A DNA stretch of 64,000 bases from Flavobacteriaceae bacterium CG2_30_31_66 (GTDB lineage: Bacteria; Bacteroidota; Bacteroidia; Flavobacteriales; Flavobacteriaceae). The notes under the pieces were generated by a model. That model ran no database searches. It was not told the origin of the DNA and saw only the letters and a list, made by a program, of their open reading frames with translations. The translations under genes were made by a program, and so were the position numbers. This document shows, piece after piece, positions 8,094 through 15,645 of this stretch. The stretch lies in contig MNYM01000037.1 of NCBI GenBank assembly GCA_001873065.1, positions 62,001-126,000 of the forward strand. Reading direction: 5' to 3'. The stretch's first letter is position 1; every line of letters starts with the position of its first letter.

Positions 8094-10985
8094 TTAGTTA
8101 ATAATTAATTTTTTGGTTTCTACCTTGTCTTCAACGTCTTGAATTTTTACAAAATAAATTCCGGGTTTTAAATCAGTTACCGAGAACACGTTGGTTTTTA
8201 GAATATTCCCAGCGAACTGTTTTACTTGTTTTCCTGTGATGTCGAACACAATTACTTTTGCTACTTCTTTTGAAAGAGAAAAGCTGTTAGAAGTTGGATT
8301 TGGATACAGGTTTAAAATTGATTCTTTGATTGATATATCATTAGTTGATAGTGTGGCTTGTTGGTTTCCAAAAATTTTGAAAGCACCTGGAGCTAACGTA
8401 ATTGTTGAAGCGCTGTAAGTAGTGTTTCCTGAAGGATCCATCAAATCAACCCAATTTCCAACAAAAGGAAAGTTGGTATTTACGGTTTGAGAAACCACAT
8501 CAAAATTGGCTAAAACAATTACATTTCTAAGTTGCGATTCAGGAATATTGGTATTATAAATATCAATTCTTGGCAATAAAGTACCAGAAGTGATGGTATA
8601 ATCTCCCTCAAAAACAGGTTCGTTGATTTTTAAAGCATTCATTCTTGCCCAATCATCATAAATTTTCTTTCTTGCAGGAATAGACATCCAATTTTCTGTC
8701 CATTGTGGTTGTTGTTTGGTGTCTAGTTTACAATCCCCATCAGTTCCTCCAGGTTCGTTTACAGTGCCATTGTTACAAGCGAAAATGGAAATATCCATCC
8801 CTAATGAAGCAAAATGCCAAATCATTTTTGGGCCAGGAATTGTTAAACTCACAGCACCAATTGCTGACATTCTTGACAATGCAGTGTTTAAATCTCTTAC
8901 ATTGTGATTTGAAATAGCATCGTTTCCAAAAGATACAGCTCTATACATCAATCTTTCTTCATCATGACTTTCAGGATAACCAATCAATCTTGGACCGTTA
9001 AATTGAGAACGAGATTTGTGTCCAATACCACCAATATTCGAATTTGAGCTAAATCCCATCAATAATTGGCTATAAGGATCTGTCATTTTTCCCCACATCA
9101 TAACGCCTTTTCCTTCTGATAAGCGATAATTTGCCCATTCTTTTTCTTCATTTTGGTCACCTAAATGCTCAAAAATCACATAATGATTGGCATCAAAAGA
9201 CCATGAATAATCTGCATATGTTTTTAAAATATCAACTCGGTCTTGTAAATAACCATTCGTACAAGCATCATCTCCACCAGAACAACTTTGGGTAAAACCT
9301 TTCGTTAAATCCCATCTAAAACCATCAATCTTGAAATCTTCAATCCAATGTTTGATGACTCTTCTCGTATATTCTTTGGTATAATCACTGGAATGATTAA
9401 AGTCACTTCCTACACTGTAACTGTGTTTTGCAGTTTGATTAAAATAGGGATTGTCGCTACTTGGATCTCCCCAACCATCATTGTCAGGATCGTTCATCCA
9501 CATGCGAACCATTGGATTTCTTCCAAAAGCATGATTTAAAGCAACATCTAAAATTACGGCAATTCCGTTTTGATGGCACAGATCAATAAACTCTTTTAGT
9601 TTGTTTTCAGTACCATAAAATTTATCCAAAGCCATGTGAAAAGCGGTATTGTAACCCCAACTTTCATTTCCTTCAAATTCCATGACTGGCATTAATTGAA
9701 TAGCATTGATGTTTAAGTTTTTGAAATAACTGATTCTATCAATCAAATTTTGGATGTTTCTATTTGCATCAAAATCTCTAATCAACACTTCATATACAAT
9801 TAAATCTTCTTCTTTAGGTTTGTTAAAGTTGGGTACTAGCCAATTATAAGGAGTTTGCCCTGTTTGCAAAACAGTTACTTCTCTCTGTTGCCCTGAAGGA
9901 TACGTTGGTATATTTGGGTATGTTACATTTGAAATTCCTGAATCATCAAAAGGAGATAATACCAATGTTGAAAAAGGATCTGCAGTTTTTACGATAGAAG
10001 GAGAATTCGTAACAGGCGTTTGGTCATAAACCCAATATTGATAGGTTTCAATTTTTCCAGATGTTAAATTACTGATTTCCAACCAATATTTTCCAGTACC
10101 TGGATCACGTTTCATAACATGAGCTGCAGTAGGAGTGTAGTTATTAAAACTCCCTGCAACTTGGATAAAATCCTTTCCTGGCGCTGTTAAAACAAGTGTT
10201 GCTTTGGTAGCATCAGTGTGATAATTGATTCCGTCTAATAATCCATTAGGCATCGTTTCTTGAACAACAGTTTGAGCTAAAATAATTTCAAAATTAGCTT
10301 GACCAGTTTCGGTAGAATTTGGTGGTGTTCCAACAACTCTCACAATTCCACCTTGAGTTACGTTGGTAATTGTGGCATTACAATTTGGAAATCCACAAGT
10401 TGCTGTTGCTACAGAAACGTCATTTAAGAAAACTTCAATACGACCTTGAGCGGTGGTTGAACCTTGTAAATCGATTTGAGCAGTTACTGATAAATTATTT
10501 CCTGGACTCACTAAAACTTGGCTTGTAGTTGGATTTGTGATACGCAGTTGTACTTTTCCGACAGGGAAAATAAAATCTTTACAACCTGTTGCTTTTAGCT
10601 CTTGAGTACCAGTTTCATTTCTGAAAACCATACCCATTTGAGCCGCAGTTTGAATTTGAATAGGAGATAAGTTGAAATATGTTTGTGGAGTAATGGTAAT
10701 ACTATAAGTACCATTTCCGTTATTGGTCATTAAACCAACACCATCATCTTTTCCCCAGTTTCCAACCACATTAAATCCAAAAGCATTGGTTTTGTTACCA
10801 ATTCCAGCGTGCATATATACTTTTACAGGATTGCTTATACCATTACAGTTACTTTGTGTACTATTGATATCAACAGTAATTGTAACAGGTTTATCAACCT
10901 CAATAGCACTTACATTGAGAGTAACTTGCGCTTTTGTGAATAGAGAAATAAAAAGTAGTGTAATAAATAGTAGTTTTTTTCTCAT
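8094..10985 (-). CDS. T9SS-exported GH13 alpha-amylase
   Basis: A 963-residue secreted endo-acting alpha-glucanase, functionally like SusG: it cleaves alpha-1,4 links of starch or glycogen outside the cell. Order: signal peptide (1-19); two beta-sandwich domains (about 20-240); an E-set/CBM48-like domain (about 258-345, FIQVAGSFNNYTP); a GH13 barrel (about 385-790); a C-terminal beta domain; and a T9SS type A sorting domain (about 885-963, LNLYPNPTSNSFSLS). The GH13 triad is visible: nucleophile Asp559 (GFRWDLTKG), acid/base Glu606 (VIFEHLGD) and transition-state Asp675 (PESHDEERL). Unlike classical SusG it is not a lipoprotein but uses the type IX route. It lies downstream of a strong hairpin, so its expression may be lower than that of susC-susF. 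Confidence 0.92.
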   Translation of the reverse strand: MRKKLLFITLLFISLFTKAQVTLNVSAIEVDKPVTITVDINSTQSNCNGISNPVKVYMHAGIGNKTNAFGFNVVGNWGKDDGVGLMTNNGNGTYSITITPQTYFNLSPIQIQTAAQMGMVFRNETGTQELKATGCKDFIFPVGKVQLRITNPTTSQVLVSPGNNLSVTAQIDLQGSTTAQGRIEVFLNDVSVATATCGFPNCNATITNVTQGGIVRVVGTPPNSTETGQANFEIILAQTVVQETMPNGLLDGINYHTDATKATLVLTAPGKDFIQVAGSFNNYTPTAAHVMKRDPGTGKYWLEISNLTSGKIETYQYWVYDQTPVTNSPSIVKTADPFSTLVLSPFDDSGISNVTYPNIPTYPSGQQREVTVLQTGQTPYNWLVPNFNKPKEEDLIVYEVLIRDFDANRNIQNLIDRISYFKNLNINAIQLMPVMEFEGNESWGYNTAFHMALDKFYGTENKLKEFIDLCHQNGIAVILDVALNHAFGRNPMVRMWMNDPDNDGWGDPSSDNPYFNQTAKHSYSVGSDFNHSSDYTKEYTRRVIKHWIEDFKIDGFRWDLTKGFTQSCSGGDDACTNGYLQDRVDILKTYADYSWSFDANHYVIFEHLGDQNEEKEWANYRLSEGKGVMMWGKMTDPYSQLLMGFSSNSNIGGIGHKSRSQFNGPRLIGYPESHDEERLMYRAVSFGNDAISNHNVRDLNTALSRMSAIGAVSLTIPGPKMIWHFASLGMDISIFACNNGTVNEPGGTDGDCKLDTKQQPQWTENWMSIPARKKIYDDWARMNALKINEPVFEGDYTITSGTLLPRIDIYNTNIPESQLRNVIVLANFDVVSQTVNTNFPFVGNWVDLMDPSGNTTYSASTITLAPGAFKIFGNQQATLSTNDISIKESILNLYPNPTSNSFSLSKEVAKVIVFDITGKQVKQFAGNILKTNVFSVTDLKPGIYFVKIQDVEDKVETKKLIIN

Positions 10986-11000
10986 AAGATGTTTTTTTAA

Positions 11001-11034
11001 AAAAAGGCTACACGATTAATCGTGTAGCCTTTTT
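11001..11034 (-). terminator. 34-bp perfect palindrome, intra-operon terminator or attenuator
   Basis: Positions 11001-11034 form a perfect inverted repeat centred between 11017 and 11018, containing GGCTACACGATT and its complement. On the minus strand it ends in a T-tract just after the susF-like stop codon and 16 bp before the GH13 start. There is no room for a separate GH13 promoter after it, so GH13 must depend on read-through or processing. Confidence 0.85.
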
Positions 11035-11038
11035 GAAA

Positions 11039-12050
11039 TTAATTTAAAGTAATCGTTTTGTTTACTGTATTTATTGTTAATGTATAAGTTCCTGGCGTAC
11101 CAACAAACCTCATATTACTATCACCATCTGCAGCATTTTCGAATCTTGGATCAATTGTATAACCATCATTTGAAAAATATGGGAAGTTATAACTTGGAGA
11201 ACCCCATTCTAAAGTTCTATCTGTAAAGAATCTAAAGGCATCATTTGCAAAAGTTACTGGACCAGAATAAGTTCCTGCCCCAGTACAAGGCAATGCAACA
11301 GGTGAACCCCATCCCCAACCAGCGTCTGGAACTCCAGCTCCGACCAACCAAAGTTGATCAAATTCGCATAGTTTAATTGGTGCACTTAATGTTATTGTTT
11401 TATTAATATCGTCTATAGTTAAACCATATTCACCGGGAGTTCCATTAAATTTAAAATTACTATCACCATCATTCGCATTTTCCAACCTTGCATCTATTTT
11501 ATAACCATTATTTGCATAGTATGGATAATTGAAACTTGGAGAGTCCCATTCTAAAGTTCTGTCGGAGAAAAATCTGAAAGCATCATTTGTTAATTTGATG
11601 TTTCCTTCATATTTACCAGTTCCAGTACACGTAATTTTCACAGGAGAACCCCATCCCCAACCAGCATCAACAGCACCAGCACCAACAACCCATAATTGGT
11701 CGAAGTTACAATTAGGACCAACAACTGCAGGGCCTAAAGTGATGGTTTTGGTTTGTGTATCAATAGTGATGAAATAGGATCCTGCAGCACCAATAAATTG
11801 GAAGTTGCTATCACCATCATTTGCATTTACAAAGTTGCTATCTATAGTATACCCTCTGTCAGAGAAATATGGAAAATTATAACTTGGAGAAGCCCACTCT
11901 AAAGCTTTGTTTGTGAAAAAACGGAAGTTTCCACCATTATCTGGAGATAAATTAATGTTTCCAGACCATTTTTTTCCTTGTAATAACAATTCTACAGGAG
12001 ATGTCCAACCCCAACCAGCGTCAACAGCACCAGCACCAACTACATACAAA
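11039..12050 (-). repeat. Three tandem coding repeats of about 340 bp
   Basis: The three binding modules of the SusF-like gene are visible at DNA level as repeated blocks around 11050-11360, 11390-11705 and 11740-12045. They share long near-identical stretches encoding GWGWGSPV and FRFFTDRTLEW. The similarity suggests recent duplication or ongoing homogenisation within the gene. Confidence 0.8.
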
Positions 12051-12871
12051 GCAGGAGGTAAGGCAACATCATAAGGAGTGATTGAAACAGTCAACGTTTC
12101 AGAAGTTCTGAACAAATCGCCAGACGCAGTTTTAGCAGTTGCACGAATTCTGAATTCAAAATTAGCAGCATTTCTAGCAACACCATTGTTTTCCAACACA
12201 GCAGTGTTTAATTCACCGTGTTTTAATTCAACTGTTTTTTCTGCTTTTTCACCAAAATTTGCGAAAGTTGCAAAATTAGTTCCAGCTTGAGCCATTTGTA
12301 ATTCATAAGTTACAGGAACAGTGCTTGTTGAATTGATTTCAGGATCATCCCAAGTAAAAGTTGCAGCAACCAAATCAGGATTCACGTCTGAAAGCACAAA
12401 AGCAGTGTTTGCAGACGGACTTGTGAAAGTAGGAAGTTGAACCGCGAATTTTGAAACTTGGAATAAAATTACATTTGAAATGCTACTTCCAGTTGTAATT
12501 CTCATGTAAATAGCAGTATTTGAGAAAGAAACCACGTCTAAACTGTTCAAGACAGTATTGAATTGATTTACAGACATTGAAAAGTTTGATAAATTTGTAG
12601 TTCCTAAAGATACTGGATTTGTAAATTCAGGTACTAAAGACATTTCAACATTGTAAGTAGCACCAGCATTGATATCATCAACCCAATTGATAGTAAAAGC
12701 AGGGTTTTCTGGCAAAGCAAAATTTAAGAAAATAGTACTTATTCCGGGAGTGTTTAAAACGAACTCAGGTTCTGGAGTTGTTATTGTTAAGCTATCTTCT
12801 ACATCACAAGAGCCTAACAATAAGGCAAATGAAAGGATGAGGTAGCTTAATTTTTTTAGATAAATTTTCAT
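11039..12871 (-). CDS. SusF-like surface starch-binding lipoprotein with three repeated modules
   Basis: A 610-residue outer-membrane lipoprotein (signal MKIYLKKLSYLILSFALLLG, Cys22) that should bind alpha-glucan at the cell surface. Residues about 30-140 form an N-terminal Ig-like SusE/SusF domain (VDDINAGATYNVEMS) and about 150-270 a second Ig-like domain. Three homologous modules of about 110 residues follow (about 275-385, 388-498 and 502-610). Each has VVGAG...DAGWGWGSPV near its start, then FRFFTDRTLEW, SPSYNFPYF, the NANDGDSNF loop and LTI...KTITL at its end. Trp-rich modules of this kind match the starch-binding modules of SusE/SusF. The gene sits between a susE-like gene and the secreted amylase. 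Symbol withheld because repeat number and order differ from B. thetaiotaomicron SusF. Confidence 0.85.
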   Translation of the reverse strand: MKIYLKKLSYLILSFALLLGSCDVEDSLTITTPEPEFVLNTPGISTIFLNFALPENPAFTINWVDDINAGATYNVEMSLVPEFTNPVSLGTTNLSNFSMSVNQFNTVLNSLDVVSFSNTAIYMRITTGSSISNVILFQVSKFAVQLPTFTSPSANTAFVLSDVNPDLVAATFTWDDPEINSTSTVPVTYELQMAQAGTNFATFANFGEKAEKTVELKHGELNTAVLENNGVARNAANFEFRIRATAKTASGDLFRTSETLTVSITPYDVALPPALYVVGAGAVDAGWGWTSPVELLLQGKKWSGNINLSPDNGGNFRFFTNKALEWASPSYNFPYFSDRGYTIDSNFVNANDGDSNFQFIGAAGSYFITIDTQTKTITLGPAVVGPNCNFDQLWVVGAGAVDAGWGWGSPVKITCTGTGKYEGNIKLTNDAFRFFSDRTLEWDSPSFNYPYYANNGYKIDARLENANDGDSNFKFNGTPGEYGLTIDDINKTITLSAPIKLCEFDQLWLVGAGVPDAGWGWGSPVALPCTGAGTYSGPVTFANDAFRFFTDRTLEWGSPSYNFPYFSNDGYTIDPRFENAADGDSNMRFVGTPGTYTLTINTVNKTITLN

Positions 12872-12897
12872 TTTTTATATTTTAAATTAAGTTGATA

Positions 12898-13998
12898 TTA
12901 TAAATTTCTTGGAATTAAAATATAACGTCCAGTCAAGTCATTGAACCACACATCATAGTCGTCTTCAACGATAACAGGAATCGTTCCACCACCACTTGTA
13001 GCAATACCTGAGAACGAGGTTGAACTTCCCCATTTAGCACCACCATCAGTTAAGAATTCAACAAATCCTGGGACTAATTTTACATTGTTTGCATACCATT
13101 GATGACCATCAAAACCTAATTGAGTCATGGTTACATTTGCAGTACTTGAACCTTGGAGGGTTAAAGATGCAGGACTTGTAATTCCAGATGCATTGAAAGG
13201 TGTAAAAGTGAACGTGTTTGTTGCAAAATTTATTTGGAAAGTATAAAAACCTTCGGTTACACCACTTGCTCCAGCAGTTGGAAAACGTTCAGGATCAGAA
13301 CCTGTTCCTGGGTTTACTTCAATTTTAGTACCATCATTTGTTCCCCATTGTGGCTGCCATAAACCTTTAGTTTCAAGGATTTTGAAATGACCTCCTTCAG
13401 AAAATCTTCCTGTGTAGTAAAACAAGTTACTATCATTAGAGTCTCTATAAAGAGGAGGATTGTTATTGTTATTATTCCATCCAGGAGCGGTTGCATCACC
13501 TACTAAAAAGTAGTCGTTAAATACATAATTAAAGTATGGATAAACATTTATTTGTATGATATTTGAATCAGCAGGAACACCAGCTTTTGTTCCAATGGTT
13601 GAAACGACTTTCATGTATAAAGGTTTCCATTCAAATGGATTTAAACCTGCAGTTCCAGCACTTGCATTTACTTCACTCATTGATAAAGTAATTGAAGTTT
13701 GACCAGTTACAGTTGCTGCTGTTACAGGAGTTGTAAATGCATTGTCGCTTGAAAATTGAACTTCATAATTGATAGAAGCTTGTTGACCATAATCTGCTTC
13801 TTCCCAATCTAAAGTCAGCGCTGGATTATTTGTGTTCACGGCATCTAATTCTAATTCTGTGAAACCTACACTTGCCAATACAGGCGCTGTTGGTGTCGAA
13901 ATTGTAAACAATTCAGAGTTGTCGTCACAAGCATTGAAAAGCATTGTAAATACTCCAATAAGTGTGATTGCTGAAAATCTTTTTATATTTTTCATCAT
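12898..13998 (-). CDS. SusE-like outer-membrane lipoprotein
   Basis: A 366-residue predicted surface lipoprotein (signal MMKNIKRFSAITLIGVFTML, Cys24). The N-terminal domain has the SusE pattern: TAPVLASVGFTELELDAVN, then LTLDWEEADYGQQASINYEV. It is followed by a module around residues 160-255 (YFLVGDATAPGWNNNNNNPP, FKILETKGLWQPQWG) that resembles the SusE/SusF starch-binding fold, and by a final beta-rich domain. In SusE such proteins help present starch to the SusC/SusD complex and influence the size of oligosaccharides taken up. It lies directly after susD and 26 bp before the SusF-like gene, the classical order. Two Met codons (13998, 13995) are equally possible starts. Confidence 0.83.
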   Translation of the reverse strand: MMKNIKRFSAITLIGVFTMLFNACDDNSELFTISTPTAPVLASVGFTELELDAVNTNNPALTLDWEEADYGQQASINYEVQFSSDNAFTTPVTAATVTGQTSITLSMSEVNASAGTAGLNPFEWKPLYMKVVSTIGTKAGVPADSNIIQINVYPYFNYVFNDYFLVGDATAPGWNNNNNNPPLYRDSNDSNLFYYTGRFSEGGHFKILETKGLWQPQWGTNDGTKIEVNPGTGSDPERFPTAGASGVTEGFYTFQINFATNTFTFTPFNASGITSPASLTLQGSSTANVTMTQLGFDGHQWYANNVKLVPGFVEFLTDGGAKWGSSTSFSGIATSGGGTIPVIVEDDYDVWFNDLTGRYILIPRNL

Positions 13999-14017
13999 TT
14001 GTAATTCATTTTAAATA

Positions 14018-15628
14018 TTAATACCCAGGATTTTGAGTTAAATTTGGGTTAGAAGCTAAACTTGCTGCAGGAATTGGATATAAATTCATGTGCGCAGGCA
14101 AAGCAATTCCGTTAGTTCCATTTCCTTTCCAAGCCCAATTGTATGAACCTCCAGTAAATCTACCATAACGAATTAAATCTTGTCTTCTGTGAGCTTCCCA
14201 ATGCAATTCTCTTGCTCTTTCATCTAAAATAAAGTTCAAATTCAAGTCAGAAATTGTCAAGTTGTTTTGAGGATTGTTTGCTCTTGTTCTGATTGCATTG
14301 ATATACGAAACCGCATCAGCAGGACTTGCACCAGCACCACCTCTTAAATGCGCTTCAATGTACATTAAATACACATCAGCCAATCTGAATAATGGGAAAT
14401 CAGTATCTACAAATGTTTGGTCAACACCAAAACTTCCAGTAGAAGTTGCATTAGAGTATTTCTCTAAAATAAAACCTTGATCTTTATCAGAAATATCTAA
14501 AATATCAATAGGTCTAGTTCCTTTGATGATGGTATTTCTTGTATCGTTATTAAAAATACTTGCGTCAAATAACTGCACAAATTGTTTTCTTAAACGTAGA
14601 GCACCACCCCAACCTCCAGCACCAACTCCAAGAGCAGCACCATTAGATTCTAAACTTCCTACTGAACCGTTAATCATTACAGTTGTTGGTCCGTAATTTT
14701 GAACATACGTTCCATCAGAAATTAAAGGGAAAATAATTTCATTGTTTGCAGAGTTTGTATTATTGTCTGCCATGAAATTATGTAAATAATTGGTTGCTAA
14801 AGTGTAGCCTCCACCAATAATTTTCTTACTATAATCAATACATTCTGTATATTTAGCTTGACCAATATATACTTCAGCATTTAAATAAATTTTTGCTAAA
14901 ATCATCCAAGCAACACCTTTGTCAGCTCTTCCATGTTCGTTTGCTTTTGGATCAGCTAAATCACCTTCAATTGCTTTTAATTCACTTTCTACAAAATCAA
15001 ATAATTGTTGACGATTGTAAACAATAGGTTTCGCATTGATTGCGTCATTTTCTGTTGCAAAATTTGCCTGACCAAATAAATCCATCATGTAATAATAAGA
15101 CATTGCTCTCAATAAACGAGCCTCAGCTCTGTATCGAACAATTTCAGTTTTTGTAGCGGCAGAAACATTTCTTGCAGTCAATTTTTCATCGGAAGTTTCA
15201 CGTAAAAAGTTATTTGCAAATGCAATAGTTACGTGCGTTCTTCCGAACATTCCTAAAATAATTGGATCGTTTGCATTCCAAATATTACGTTGAATATCAC
15301 GAGTTCCAGGGTCGTTTTCATAAGACCAAATCATTTCGTCTGCTGATAAAGTTTGTAAGTACAATAATACACGTCCAAATTGACTTGTTCCGGCATCTAA
15401 GCCTTGAATATTTGAAGATCCAGGACCATCAACTCCGGTCAAAGATAAGTTTGCATAGACACCTGCTAACAACTGTTTGTAGGAAGTTTCATTAGCAAAA
15501 AAATCTTCACCTAATAAATCTTGATCGTCTTGTGGAGTGATGTCAAGGTCTTTTGTACACGAAGACATCGCTACTAGCATCACAAGAAATAAGATTGCTA
15601 ATTTGTTAAAATTCATAATTTTTTTCAT
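14018..15628 (-). CDS. susD: SusD/RagB-family nutrient-binding lipoprotein (alpha-glucan locus)
   Basis: A 536-residue surface lipoprotein (MKKIMNFNKLAILFLVMLVA, Cys24) that forms the lid of the SusC channel and binds starch oligosaccharides. Family features are LDITPQDDQDLLGEDFFANE at the N-terminus, the TPR-like helical core with RAEARLLRAMSYYYMMDLFG, GVAWMILAKIYLNAEVY, and the C-terminal signature ILDERARELHWEAHRRQDLI followed by NLYPIPAASLASNPNLTQNP. Length is normal. It lies 17 bp downstream of susC. Specificity for alpha-glucan is inferred from neighbours (SusE/F-like proteins, GH13, GH31, GH97, GH65), not from the SusD sequence itself. Confidence 0.93.
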   Translation of the reverse strand: MKKIMNFNKLAILFLVMLVAMSSCTKDLDITPQDDQDLLGEDFFANETSYKQLLAGVYANLSLTGVDGPGSSNIQGLDAGTSQFGRVLLYLQTLSADEMIWSYENDPGTRDIQRNIWNANDPIILGMFGRTHVTIAFANNFLRETSDEKLTARNVSAATKTEIVRYRAEARLLRAMSYYYMMDLFGQANFATENDAINAKPIVYNRQQLFDFVESELKAIEGDLADPKANEHGRADKGVAWMILAKIYLNAEVYIGQAKYTECIDYSKKIIGGGYTLATNYLHNFMADNNTNSANNEIIFPLISDGTYVQNYGPTTVMINGSVGSLESNGAALGVGAGGWGGALRLRKQFVQLFDASIFNNDTRNTIIKGTRPIDILDISDKDQGFILEKYSNATSTGSFGVDQTFVDTDFPLFRLADVYLMYIEAHLRGGAGASPADAVSYINAIRTRANNPQNNLTISDLNLNFILDERARELHWEAHRRQDLIRYGRFTGGSYNWAWKGNGTNGIALPAHMNLYPIPAASLASNPNLTQNPGY

Positions 15629-15645
15629 CTTTATTTCTTTAATAA

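Noticed and set aside
11001..11034. LacI-type operator
   Set aside because: The palindrome is centred on TA rather than CG, extends well beyond operator size and is followed by a T-tract, so a terminator is the better reading.
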